A stretch of DNA of 64,000 nt, taken from positions 186,001 to 250,000 of the forward strand of contig JAMXDE010000032.1 in NCBI GenBank assembly GCA_026770025.1, given 5' to 3'. Both the position numbers and the translations under genes were made by a program. Positions within the stretch are counted from its first letter, which is position 1. Each line of letters opens with the position of its first letter. Source of the DNA: Craspedostauros australis. Its lineage: Eukaryota; Bacillariophyta; Bacillariophyceae; Mastogloiales; Achnanthaceae. Positions 1-9,615 of this stretch are shown in pieces. The notes beneath the pieces are model-generated. The model saw nothing but the letters and a program-made list of their open reading frames with translations, was not told where the DNA came from and searched no databases.

Positions 1-56
1 TTTCAAACTCCTCCAAACGGCGCTAAACAGCACCGAACAACGCAAAGAATTGAACA

Positions 57-1361
57 ATGAAGATCATCAAGCTGATCCCGTCGCTGTTCCTGGCATCCGT
101 CGTATGGATGATGGATGACGCTATCATCACGGCTGTTGCGGCTGCCGAGCAGGATGTTGCCGAGATGGAAGCTGAGGTTGTTGTGGAGGAGTCCGCAACG
201 CAAGGAGAGGAGGAGTTGATCGAAGAAGATGTTGTCACCTCCGAGGAAGGTGAAACTGCAGATGATGAAACCGTTTCAGACGAAACGGGAGAAAGCGAAG
301 CAGCAGCCGAAGAAGAGGTAGCCACAGAGGCAGCAGCTGCGACCGACGATGGTGAGACCACCTCGGATGCAACAGAAGAGGCTGCCACGCAGCAACAGGA
401 GTCCGAAGCAGCAGCTGACGCTGCAGCTGATAAGAAGGAGAAGCAACTGCCAGTGCAGGCCGGACCATTGGTGGACTTGTTGGGACCGAGCTTGCTGTCT
501 CTCGAAATGATCGACGAGACGACTGCCCAATTCAAGCAGCATTTGACCAGCGATGCTCTTGCTGGAAAGAAGGTCATTGGATTGTACTTCAGCGCCGATT
601 GGTGAGTGCAATATGTTTGGCATGTCGTGTGCAGCGTCAGAAACCACGATATGCGGAATTGCTTTGTCGATGCATACAAATTGAAGCGATGCCATCATGT
701 GTTTGGATGCTCTGTGCTGTGCGTGATGAACAGATGGCTTTGTCTGCATTCCTGTGCCATGCATCAAACCCAACAGAGCTTGATCGATCATAGCGCTTCC
801 ATGAATCTTTAACTCTCACAAATATTCGTCGTTGCTGTGATCCCACCATCATCACCGAACAACAAACACGAACACGAACACATCAGGTGCGGACCATGCC
901 GACAATTCACACCAGAGCTAGTCAACTTCTACAACCGCATGAACAACCGCCGTGGCCGCAAGGGTGAGTTTGAAATCGTCTGGATTTCGAGATGTCGCGA
1001 CGTCGACTCCTACGGACAGTACTTCACCCAGATGAACTGGTTGGCAATGCCACCGGAAGAGGCCATGGGACAGCGCGGCATGGCTCTCGGAGATAAGTAC
1101 AAGGTCAAGGGCATCCCCTCCCTTGTCCTCCTCGATGATCTGGGTCAGGTCATCACCACCGACGCCCGCAACAAGATCCCGCAGGACACGGCCGGCATTG
1201 GCTTTCCGTGGCGCAGCCCGTTGGCGACCGTGATATCAGTCATCCTTCCACGATCGTTGCGGTTGATGCTTGGCAATCAACTCGGCATCATTAAGAGCAA
1301 GGTCATCGACAAGGTCAAATCGTTGTTGCCTGGAAGAGCGAAGGCACCTGCGATGGCGTAA
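57..1361 (+). CDS. Nucleoredoxin / tryparedoxin-like thioredoxin-fold protein, two exons
   Basis: The coding sequence is join(57..601, 887..1361), 339 residues. The N-terminus (residues about 1-29) is hydrophobic and looks like a signal or anchor segment. It is followed by about 100 residues rich in Glu, Ala and Thr, then a thioredoxin-like fold. The redox motif WCGPC (residues 182-186) is interrupted by the intron: exon 1 ends two bases into the Trp codon and exon 2 starts with its last base. Downstream, segments such as EFEIVWISRCRD and VKGIPSLVLLDD match the nucleoredoxin/tryparedoxin pattern, including the cis-proline-type IP. Family members reduce disulphides using the paired cysteines; the substrate here is unknown. 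The acidic leader plus hydrophobic N-terminus suggests a secreted or endomembrane location (inference). The C-terminal 50 residues are basic and hydrophobic. It converges on the next gene with a 395-bp gap. Confidence 0.85.
602..886 (+). other. Intron of the nucleoredoxin-like gene
   Basis: This 285-bp stretch begins GTGAGT and ends TCAG. Removing it joins the two halves of a WCGPC active-site motif in frame, which is strong internal evidence that it is spliced. Without splicing the first frame stops at once (TGA at 603-605). Confidence 0.85.
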
Positions 1362-1756
1362 ACGGAATGCGAGGTGCTCGAAAGGGTCTCGTTTGCTTTC
1401 TCAATGGTCAAGCAGAGTACGGATAGAGTCATCAACGACTATGCGAGTATACAGATACAGTAGACAGTAAACAGTAAACAGTAAACAAATCCCTCCATTG
1501 CTTATCCGTGCATACCTATGCATACCGCTCCTATCCACTCGTTGCGTCGACTCGTGATGAACTTGAAAATAATCCACAAATGGACGTCCGCTCACGCGTT
1601 ATGGTGGCACCGAAGTCTTCAAATACGTACATTCATGACTACGCATTCAAAGCGCCCAGTTGCTCAGTTTGCACATTGCGTCTTGCACAAGCTTCTTGGC
1701 TCTATTCCAACCTGCATACGACTATGGTGCTACGTTTACCTCTCAACTGGCACACT
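1362..1756. repeat. Intergenic gap between convergent genes, with a short 7-bp tandem repeat
   Basis: No gene is visible here. Bases about 1459-1488 contain three to four copies of a CAGTAAA-type 7-mer. The gap holds the 3' ends of the nucleoredoxin-like gene and the minus-strand metallo-beta-lactamase-like gene. An open frame on the plus strand across 1508-2377 is the antisense shadow of the latter. Confidence 0.5.
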
Positions 1757-3343
1757 CTACATGTCATCGTCTTCTTGACTTGTGATGCCGAGCTGTTCAT
1801 AGATGGTTCCAATCTTTTCAAAGGCGTCCATCATCTCCTTCAGGCTCTCACGCTTCTCTTCCGCATCCCCTTCCAGGTACACTGGATCGCCCCGCGATGG
1901 CAGGATGACGTTGAACCGGTCCACGTAGGTGTCGATCAATGCCGTCGCCGACTTCACCTGAAGGGTGATGCCTGCCTTGCTCGTGGTGATGTATCCTCGT
2001 ACATCCATGGCAGGTCCCGTGGCTCCCACGCCCGTGTTGACATCGCGCCTGTCGTCCTCGGCGGGGATGGTGTATCCCGAACAGCACAACTCGAGCTGGG
2101 GGAAGACGTACGAGACGCTGCCGAAGGTGTGTCCGGGCGTGTGGATGGCCAGGATCGGTTTGGTCTCTTCGCGGATTCGGATGTTTTCGGGAGAGTACGG
2201 ATCGTCGCTTGGTTCGACTGCCGTGGCGTTGGTACCTCCCTCCTTTTCAGGCGTGACGCCCTTGACGAAGAAGTCCTGAACCTCAGCGTGATTCCATTCC
2301 GCGTAGTGCAACGGCCTGCCCGTCTCCACAAAGGTCACGTTGCTTTCGCACATGGCGAATGGACCATTGCCATCTAGACGCTGCGTGACAAGCTCCTGGC
2401 AATCTCGTGGAACGTCAATACGGTACGCAATGATCTCCACATCCTGAAACGCAGTCGTCCATCGTTCCAAATCAGCACGACGGATGGTGTACACCGATGG
2501 CGATTCGTCATAGTGAATGCCTTCTCTGTTGGTGATGATAATGGTGGAAAGGGTGCTGCCCGTGCCCATGTATCGGCGGAACTTGGCCGCCAGCTCGTCC
2601 GAGTAGGGTGGCACGTCGACCATGACGTAGTCCGATCGCCTCGGTGCAGTGCTGGCACTGTCATCCTCCGTGTCTGGGTCCTGGAGGTCACCATCGATCG
2701 CAGTTTCTTCCTTCCTGGTGTTCTGTCTCCGATGCAATCCGATCAAGTATCGCACAGGCTCGAATGTTGTCTTGGTTGCCGTCGTGACGATCTGCGCGGC
2801 ATCCACGCCCTTCGGCATGCCCTTGATGATCGGAACGAGCTCCGTGGCGAACTGATCCCTCTGGGAGTCCATCATCTCGTCGAAGACGGAAACGCCCGTC
2901 GATGGGATGGGCGCGTCGCTCATAACGTCATCCGCCTTCAACTGCTCCATGTAGGGCGAGTCGTAGTTCAGATCGCTGGCAGCATCGGCCGCCGCGGATG
3001 ACGAAGAGGCTTGGCCGCCGCTTGCGAGGTTGGAACCCTCCTTTGGCAACGAATCTGTCAACCAATCCATGGTTGGGATTTCGCCCTTATCCTTTCCACC
3101 ATCGCCGCCGCTGCCATTGCCGTTGTTGGAATTGGCACGACGAGCACTGGCCGTGGCTCTCTGTGGCCAAATGGCCCGCGTCGTGAAGCTGAGGGATGGA
3201 GACAATCCGCATCGTGGCAACGGAGAGAACGACTCCACCGTTGAGATCATCAAGAAGGACGCTTGCAGCAGCGTCAGCAGAGCCATCGTGGATGCAAACT
3301 TGTTCCCTTTCTCTCTCCAATTTTGCCATCGAATTAGAGCCAT
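1757..3343 (-). CDS. Metallo-beta-lactamase-fold protein with plastid-type leader, active site degenerate
   Basis: I start at the ATG at 3341-3343 (528 residues); the longer frame begins with TTG. Residues about 14-36 form a hydrophobic signal-peptide-like stretch ending near VESFSPL. This resembles the signal-peptide cleavage/Phe motif of stramenopile plastid bipartite leaders, and is followed by a Ser/Arg/Asn-rich transit-like region. The fold is recognised mainly from the C-terminal half, where IHTPGHTFGSVSYVF fits the third metal-binding motif of the metallo-beta-lactamase superfamily. The usual HxHxDH motif is absent: the expected place reads ITNREGIHYDES. The later Asp and His positions read CSGYTI and PSRGDP. 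So a metal hydrolase role is doubtful and a structural or binding role is possible. It is transcribed divergently from the mitochondrial carrier gene. Confidence 0.7.
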   Translation of the reverse strand: MALIRWQNWREKGNKFASTMALLTLLQASFLMISTVESFSPLPRCGLSPSLSFTTRAIWPQRATASARRANSNNGNGSGGDGGKDKGEIPTMDWLTDSLPKEGSNLASGGQASSSSAAADAASDLNYDSPYMEQLKADDVMSDAPIPSTGVSVFDEMMDSQRDQFATELVPIIKGMPKGVDAAQIVTTATKTTFEPVRYLIGLHRRQNTRKEETAIDGDLQDPDTEDDSASTAPRRSDYVMVDVPPYSDELAAKFRRYMGTGSTLSTIIITNREGIHYDESPSVYTIRRADLERWTTAFQDVEIIAYRIDVPRDCQELVTQRLDGNGPFAMCESNVTFVETGRPLHYAEWNHAEVQDFFVKGVTPEKEGGTNATAVEPSDDPYSPENIRIREETKPILAIHTPGHTFGSVSYVFPQLELCCSGYTIPAEDDRRDVNTGVGATGPAMDVRGYITTSKAGITLQVKSATALIDTYVDRFNVILPSRGDPVYLEGDAEEKRESLKEMMDAFEKIGTIYEQLGITSQEDDDM

Positions 3344-4034
3344 GGTCAATCACTTGTTTCTTGTATACTATTAGTGCACTGGTGGGAAACGGTCCGATTA
3401 GATTAGATTCAATTCAATGGAGTATTTCAATGGAGTATTTCAATGGAGTGCATGTAATCTTTGTCGATGCGAGGCGAGCTGGCCGCAAAGGTCCTTTCTC
3501 GTTCGCGCGATGTGTTGATGTGTTGATGTGCCGATGTGTTGTTGGGTGGTCAAGATGTCTCCATTCCGTTCTTTCGGTTGTGTTTGATGTTTGTTGAATT
3601 TTCTGATCCTTGGTTTCTTCTGATTGGTCACAAACAGGCGGCAGCAAATGTTGTGATTGATGTGATCGCGTGAGTCAATAGTGATTGCCTCCATCCCGTC
3701 GTGACGTCACGCCTGCGTCTGGTTTCGCTCCAATAGACACCTCGTGTTTGGGGTCGTGCTGGGTCGTGGAAGTTTGTGAGAGGACAAAGATTGTGACGTC
3801 AGAATGGGGATCGGCCATCCTTCTGTTGCCATCACTGCCACCTTCCAAAGATCCGATTTGGTCCATTCCGAACCAACATGGCCACCACATCACATTGGCA
3901 ACACGCGCCATCGTTGGTCTACTATCCGTGTACGAGCTACTCGCCATCCAACACACAAGAGAGTGACAAAGAGAGAGAGAGAGCAGTTGCTTCGTATAAT
4001 ACATATTATACGTGATAGTCCATAGGTACTCAAG
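3344..4034. promoter_or_regulatory. Divergent promoter region with two CRE-type TGACGTCA palindromes
   Basis: This 691-bp gap separates two divergently transcribed genes. Two perfect TGACGTCA octamers lie at 3702-3709 and 3794-3801, 92 bp apart and 230-330 bp upstream of the carrier start. The octamer is the classic bZIP/CREB site, and TGACGT-type elements are known to mediate CO2/cAMP responses in diatoms. A 13-bp tandem repeat (TCAATGGAGTATT, about three copies) lies around 3413-3449. A short GA-rich tract (about 3960-3984) precedes the carrier start. No gene is seen. Confidence 0.45.
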
Positions 4035-5414
4035 ATGGAGCTACGTCGGACGTTGACCTTGATGGGTCAGCTCATGTGGCTGCGTCGATCATCGGCATTC
4101 ACGCAATGGCTCCCATCAAGCGGCAATGCGAGGAATGGATTGCGATGTGACGATCATGGTCCTTGCCTTGCGCACACAGATCCAACGCACAACAACGATG
4201 AAAAAAGAGATGGTCGTTTCACCACGTCGGCAACAGTGAAACCGTCGTCGTCATCACAGCTATTGTCGTCACCACAGCTATCATCATCTCACGACGGACA
4301 TCCAACTTCTCTGATGACTTCAAGGTCAGGCTTTCTTTCGACGATGCTGCTGGCAGCAACAACGGCACCATCTGTCGCGGATGCTGTGTCAAGCCTGGAT
4401 TCAGCGCAATCTGTCATTCCGAGTAGCAGCAGCAGGAGGCTCTCTGGATCCAATCCGGCATCCACAGAATTCTCAAACATGATGCAAGGCTCCATGCATA
4501 CCAGTATTGCTAACACGGCAGCAACAACGTCGGCGACGCAAATGTCCAGCAAGATCCAGGAGAGCATCTCCGGCTTTGCGGCGGGAGCATCCCTGGTAGC
4601 CACCAAGACGGTCGTGAAGTACCCGCTCGACACTGCGACCGTCCGAGTGCAGATGCCCAATTCCGACTACACAATCCGCAATCCGTTTCGCTTGTTCGCC
4701 GGCAGCTACGACGGCATCACCCTGAGCCTGCTGTCCAACATACCCGGCGGCGCCATCTTCTTTGCCACGAAGGACTTCACGAAGGCCGCGCTGAAGGAAT
4801 CTCCGCTGACGCAAGACATGCCACGATGGCTTCTGACCACCGCCGCCGTCGCCACCGCCCAGCTGCCGTACTGGTGCATCCGCAATCCCAGCGAGGTGAT
4901 CAAGGTGCGGCAGCAGACCGCCGTCGACGGATACGGCAACGGGACGTCGGCATTGGAGGCATTCCAGACGACGCTGCGATCGTCAGGCAACTCGACCCTG
5001 CAGGAGTTCTACACGGGATACTGGGAGAACATTGCGTACGCCCTGCCGGCCGACGTCGTCAAGTTCGTGGCCTACGACACCATCACGCAGGGTCGCAAGA
5101 ATCTGCCTCCGCTGGAAGGCGCGACCGCAGGGGCCATGGCGACGGCTGTGGCGCAGTTGGCAACCACGCCATTGGACGTGGTGCGGAATCGGTTGATGAC
5201 GGGGACGTCGTCTCCTGAGACGGAAGGGTATTTCGAGAGCCTTGCGACAATCGCGAAGGAAGAAGGATGGCGAGGTCTGTTTGCGGGCGCCACGCCGAGG
5301 GTGGGCAAGGCCATTCTGAGCGGCGCGATTCAGTTCGCAACGTACGAGGAGACGAAACGGAAGATGTCGCGAATGCTCGAAGGACCGAATGTTGTGAAGA
5401 AAGAAGGCGGATAG
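4035..5414 (+). CDS. Mitochondrial carrier family protein, S-adenosylmethionine carrier-like
   Basis: The protein has 459 residues. The first 170 or so are Ser/Thr-rich and low in complexity and may be a targeting leader. The remaining 290 match the usual length of a mitochondrial carrier with three repeats. The three signature motifs are visible: YPLDTATVRVQ (about residue 196), RNPSEVIKVRQQ (about 282) and TTPLDVVRNRLM (about 377). The second motif, RxPSEVxKxR, is characteristic of the S-adenosylmethionine carrier branch (SLC25A26/SAMC), which exchanges S-adenosylmethionine for S-adenosylhomocysteine across the inner mitochondrial or plastid envelope membrane. A GWRGLFAGATPRV segment closes the third repeat. 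The single exon starts at ATG 4035. Organelle choice cannot be settled from the leader. Confidence 0.85.
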   Translation: MELRRTLTLMGQLMWLRRSSAFTQWLPSSGNARNGLRCDDHGPCLAHTDPTHNNDEKRDGRFTTSATVKPSSSSQLLSSPQLSSSHDGHPTSLMTSRSGFLSTMLLAATTAPSVADAVSSLDSAQSVIPSSSSRRLSGSNPASTEFSNMMQGSMHTSIANTAATTSATQMSSKIQESISGFAAGASLVATKTVVKYPLDTATVRVQMPNSDYTIRNPFRLFAGSYDGITLSLLSNIPGGAIFFATKDFTKAALKESPLTQDMPRWLLTTAAVATAQLPYWCIRNPSEVIKVRQQTAVDGYGNGTSALEAFQTTLRSSGNSTLQEFYTGYWENIAYALPADVVKFVAYDTITQGRKNLPPLEGATAGAMATAVAQLATTPLDVVRNRLMTGTSSPETEGYFESLATIAKEEGWRGLFAGATPRVGKAILSGAIQFATYEETKRKMSRMLEGPNVVKKEGG

Positions 5415-5503
5415 AGCACGAGTAGTGTGCTGCACAATAGAGTCCGGACATGATCGTGTCACTCTCTCTGAAGTAAACGCTATTTCATTGAACTCCATGG
5501 AAT

Positions 5504-5509
5504 AATAAA
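5504..5509 (+). terminator. Polyadenylation signal AATAAA
   Basis: A canonical AATAAA lies 90 bp after the carrier stop codon, in the gap before the convergent downstream gene. Confidence 0.5.
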
Positions 5510-5636
5510 GAGTGAGTATTAGAGGATGATACGTGTGTCCATCAATCAACGTTCACCACGCATGATCGTATTGTGTCGTCCCCCCAAAGCAAAGTGTTTG
5601 CTGCGATTGTCCTTTGATTGCGTTGTTCAGTCCACC

Positions 5637-7184
5637 CTACGCCAACTTGCAAACCTTGAGCGCCACGCTGACAACGAGAACGATGGGAATCATGGACGTG
5701 GCGTACATGCCAAAGAGGAACTGCGCCATCTTCGATGCCTCCTCTGGTTTGTTGGCAACCTGGAGCATGAGTACGGTGTTCTGCGCTGGCGGCATGCAGC
5801 TCTCCAGCAGCAGGACGAACCAAACCACGGGCTTGGCCTCGAGGGATGGCAACAGAGCGACTTTGTGAAACATCTTCATGAGGCCCACCATGAGGATTGG
5901 GGAGACGAGGAATCGTGCGACGGCGACGCTGGCGTATCGCCGTCTGGAGATGGATGCTTCTTCTGCTGACAGCGCAGCTGGTGCAGCCGATGAATCATCC
6001 GAGGAGGCGATGGATGCATCGTCAGAACCATTGACAAGTGTATTTGTATTTGTATTGGCATTTGCGTTCTGCTCTTCCCTCGCCTTGAGCACTCCCAACG
6101 CGAGAGACGAAGTGAGGACGAGCACGGCCAACGGATTGGCGGCGCGACCGAGATTCTCAAAGCAGTTGTAAATGACGGAGAGCGGCGCCCCCTTGCCATC
6201 TCCCGAACTCATGAAGAGCGGTTGCAGGGGCGACAGCGCCAATCCCATTCCGACAAAGACTCCCACGACCGGTGGTGGCAGCAGCAGCCGGGCCGTCTTG
6301 ATGATCTTCTCTTTGGAAGCGAAGCACGATATCGGCTTGAGGAGCTTGGATACGATCGACGGAGTTTCTGACTGGCTGTTGTTGTTGTTGTTGTCGGCGG
6401 TGCCATTCTGTTTCTTGGATCGTGCCATGCCGACTGCTGCGGATCCAACTCGTGTCGTGGTTTCTGCCACGGCCGCCATGTTCTCTTCATCCATGACAAG
6501 TGCAACCGTTTCCTCATCAATGTCGACGTCCATGTCCATATCCGTGGCCACCGTGACTGTGTCATCATCGGTGCCAGCAACAGCAGCAGCAGCATTGGCG
6601 GCTGCGTTCTGTTCCTCCTCTTCCTCCTGAACGGAACCCAGCAGGATGGATCTGCCATAGGACCAGAAGAAGGGCGACCATCCCACCAACACGAGGGAGA
6701 CGAAGGAGTAGCACTCCTCCACCATGCCCGGCCTTCCACGGAAGAGCGCTTCGAGGAATATCAGAGGCACCGTCGCTGCATTGCCCCATGCGCAGGACAG
6801 GGACGTGGTGCGACCCGTGATGGTGTTGGGATCCAGACCGAAGAGCGGCAGGATGATGATCTTGGAGAGGACGAAGAGCAGGAAGGCATGCAGGACCGAA
6901 GCGATGGGCACACCCAGCGAAGTGAGGGGAAGACCCTGCGTGACGATGGTCTTGACGATGCTCGTCCCCAAGAAGCACGGCAGCAGGATGGAGAAGGTGG
7001 TCTTGCTGAGAGCGCTGACCATCGGAGCCGTGAGGAACTTCTGATGCACGCAGAAGGCGCCGACGCATCCAGCCACGCCCAATTCCGACATGGCCTTGGC
7101 CGCAGCGCCGAAGGCGGCCGAGTTACCCACCAGACTCGTGGACACCACGCTGTGAAGGCTTCTGGAAGCCGACGCCATGATCAT
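5637..7184 (-). CDS. Auxin-efflux-carrier / PILS-like membrane transporter
   Basis: The protein has 515 residues starting at ATG 7182-7184; a second ATG lies two codons on. The N-terminal half holds several hydrophobic segments, including LLPCFLGTSIVKTIV and a GNAATVPLIFLEA stretch that fits the conserved Asn-containing motif of the AEC/membrane-transport-protein family. A long hydrophilic loop (about residues 195-270, acidic, Asn-rich) separates it from a second membrane bundle. That bundle ends with LLLESCMPPAQNTVLMLQVA, close to the conserved C-terminal motif of PIN-like (PILS) proteins. Such proteins move auxin or other organic anions in plants, PILS acting at the endoplasmic reticulum; the substrate in algae is unknown. 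It converges on the carrier gene with a 222-bp gap. Confidence 0.85.
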   Translation of the reverse strand: MIMASASRSLHSVVSTSLVGNSAAFGAAAKAMSELGVAGCVGAFCVHQKFLTAPMVSALSKTTFSILLPCFLGTSIVKTIVTQGLPLTSLGVPIASVLHAFLLFVLSKIIILPLFGLDPNTITGRTTSLSCAWGNAATVPLIFLEALFRGRPGMVEECYSFVSLVLVGWSPFFWSYGRSILLGSVQEEEEEQNAAANAAAAVAGTDDDTVTVATDMDMDVDIDEETVALVMDEENMAAVAETTTRVGSAAVGMARSKKQNGTADNNNNNSQSETPSIVSKLLKPISCFASKEKIIKTARLLLPPPVVGVFVGMGLALSPLQPLFMSSGDGKGAPLSVIYNCFENLGRAANPLAVLVLTSSLALGVLKAREEQNANANTNTNTLVNGSDDASIASSDDSSAAPAALSAEEASISRRRYASVAVARFLVSPILMVGLMKMFHKVALLPSLEAKPVVWFVLLLESCMPPAQNTVLMLQVANKPEEASKMAQFLFGMYATSMIPIVLVVSVALKVCKLA

Positions 7185-7345
7185 GCTATTCTATTATATT
7201 CTGTTGGTATCGTGTTGGTATTCTGTTCGTATTCGTGGAGTCTGTTCTGTTCTCTTCTGTTATGCTCTGCTCTGTGCGTGAGGTCTTTGTTGTCTGTGCT
7301 TTGCTTTGCTTGCTTCTCAGTGTGCTATTGTTGGTACAGTGCTTG

Positions 7346-7380
7346 CAATGTTTGCAGTGTTCGCAGTGTTCGCAGTGTTT
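7346..7380. repeat. Short tandem repeat, 9-bp unit
   Basis: Bases about 7346-7380 repeat a GCAGTGTT(C/T) unit three to four times, upstream of the PILS-like gene. The surrounding 7185-7600 is rich in GTTCTG/CTTGCT-type simple sequence and shows no gene. Confidence 0.6.
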
Positions 7381-7599
7381 GACTTCGTTTGCGTGGTTGA
7401 TTTGTGACTGCCACTGCTGCGAGTAGGTCGTATGGATGCTGATGTCTCGGAAAGCAATCTGAACGAAGGTGATCGTGGTTGCGACTGTGGCTGTAACTGC
7501 AATCGCAGTGAAGGAAGGAATGACGTAAGGATCGAATTCTGTTCCAACTGCCGGCGTGTTCGTACGACCCACGTGTACTATTACAAATACAATGTATTC

Positions 7600-8701
7600 T
7601 ACTAGTTAGTCTGAGTATGAGTATTGTACGGCAACAGTTGGAACTTTGGTTTCGCTTCTGCACACAGGCACCACTCTAATCGTAGGTAACGTTGGGGTAT
7701 GATAGTCTTCCTTGCTCGAGCCGAAATGCCTGTGGTACGACCGAGTGCTCACGGATCCGCTTGGCGGCCTTCTTGCCTTGATGTTGGAGTTAAGTTTTCC
7801 CGTCTCGCAACAGTCGACGACCAACAATGAAGAGCGGGTCACAAGGAGCTTCAATGCAACAGGTAGCTCTGATCACGGGTTCCTTGCGTCAGGTCACGAT
7901 GAGTCCGACGTGGTCTTCGCGATCAGTTGCTTTGATGAGTTTCCGAATGAGAGGCCAACGACATGGGACGAATGAAGTGGAAACAAAGGTACAAGAACAG
8001 CGCAAACGCAACAAGGGATACGATCGCCGCACTTTCTTGGTCCAACACACCGCCACATCGCCACAATGCAACGCCGACGATCTTGTGTCGGTCATCGCGC
8101 GACAGACATCACAAGCGACAAAGTGGCGCAAAAAGACGAGGCCTCAGACGCCACCGAATTCGCGATACTCCCTCCACGCCGCCATCGTCGTGATCGATCG
8201 TGTTCGGTCTGCGATTCGTTGGACCGCGCGCATGCGTCCACGTTTGGAACAACGTCAGCATGCGATTGGATGAGCGGAAATGACGAACGCAACCAACCGA
8301 AACAAGCGAATAGATCACTGTTCTTCACAAATCAATCCCGTTTCTTCGTTCCATCCACGAGTTCACGTTCGTCATTGTACGATAAGAGTATTCATCAGGA
8401 ACTACGTCTGTATTACGTACGTTGTCACAGAACCTTTTGAGATCTCCGTTCTGGTCATAATTTCTCACACAGAAAAGACTGAAGATCGCTTCACCCACGA
8501 CGATGACACCCCTCGATTCCATCCAGCCGAAGAGGACATGATCACCGCCAACATCTCCAACACAACGAGGACACAACAATCCCCACAATCACTGACGACC
8601 ACCTGATCAGCAGCTCCTTTCGCTCTGCCTTCTTTCCTTCCCTCCTTCCTTTCTCCCTTCCACGCTACTACACCGTTCAACGGAATCAATCACTTGCAAC
8701 C
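7600..8701. other. Non-coding stretch; upstream region of the 82-residue gene with a pyrimidine tract
   Basis: I see no supportable gene in this 1.1-kb stretch. Open frames on both strands are short and lack recognisable content. A dense C/T tract (about 8612-8664) lies 40-90 bp upstream of the next ATG and may be part of its core promoter or 5' leader. Confidence 0.35.
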
Positions 8702-8950
8702 ATGGCGGACATGATGTACTTTATGGGTCAGAACAAGAAGAAGGAGGAGACCAAGAAGAAGGAACGCCAGGACAAGGCCAAGCTCAAGGATGTCAACATG
8801 TGCAAGCCAAGCTTCGACAACGCCATCCTCAACGAGCAGCACGAGCGCGAGAAGAAGTCCAAGGAGGTCGAGCGATCGCAGCCCAAGGAGAATGCCAAGT
8901 TCGACATGGCCAACGCCCTGTTCGGATCCAGTGGGAAGGGAACCGAGTAG
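8702..8950 (+). CDS. Small Lys/Glu-rich protein, function unknown
   Basis: The frame encodes 82 residues, with a good start context (AACCATGG). After a short hydrophobic start (MADMMYFMG), residues 11-33 are almost all Lys, Glu, Asp, Gln and Arg. A second charged helix follows near 45-63, and the C-terminus is MANALFGSSGKGTE. It has no signal peptide or membrane segment and probably forms a soluble charged helix. Codon choice resembles the well-supported genes nearby (C-ending codons, AAG for Lys), which favours a real gene. I do not recognise the family. The 5' pyrimidine tract fits a transcribed start. Confidence 0.6.
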   Translation: MADMMYFMGQNKKKEETKKKERQDKAKLKDVNMCKPSFDNAILNEQHEREKKSKEVERSQPKENAKFDMANALFGSSGKGTE

Positions 8951-9615
8951 ATGCCCCACTCTTCTCTGCTCGACTGTATTCTGGGGTGCTCTCTCTCTCT
9001 AGAGTGGGCTACAGTTGATTGCGACACTGCAACACGCTGGTGGAGGAAGACCGGTGCACATGGGCGACGGAGGCAATGAACGTGGGAATACCTACCATTT
9101 GAGCCCATGCTCTCCTTTGCTTGCGCTCGGATTTTCAAGAGTGCCGGTGCAAGCATCCTCCCATCCACCAACCCACTATCAATAATCGTGCACGCATCAC
9201 TCCATCTACGAACGCGGGTCCGACACCAACGCATGGCAAAGGATACACTAAACACTGCACACGGAACTCAAGTTGGAGTCGCACTCGATTCCACCACACG
9301 GGGTGAATAGCTCGCGCCGAGCTGTTTGGAGAGCGCCAAGCACCAACGTGCTCGAGGGGAGTATGTGGGAAGGGTGCAACAATCTTATCATCTTCAACAC
9401 ATTCGTCATGAAAGGAACATAATGCATTTACTCCACAGGAATCAGATAGCAATACGATACGATTACACACCTACTGGTACGATTATGAAACACAAGCCAA
9501 TGTCGTCTCAGAGGCTCAGAATGTGTCCACTATTGTTGCATTGCGTTATGATATGGTGCATGTTTTGCGACCAACCGTACGAGCATGGCACATGTACAAG
9601 TTTTATAGAAAGGCC
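8951..9615. other. Intergenic, no gene seen
   Basis: A short CT repeat (about 8990-9001) follows the small gene. The rest shows only scattered short frames and no similarity to the other repeats of the window. Confidence 0.3.
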
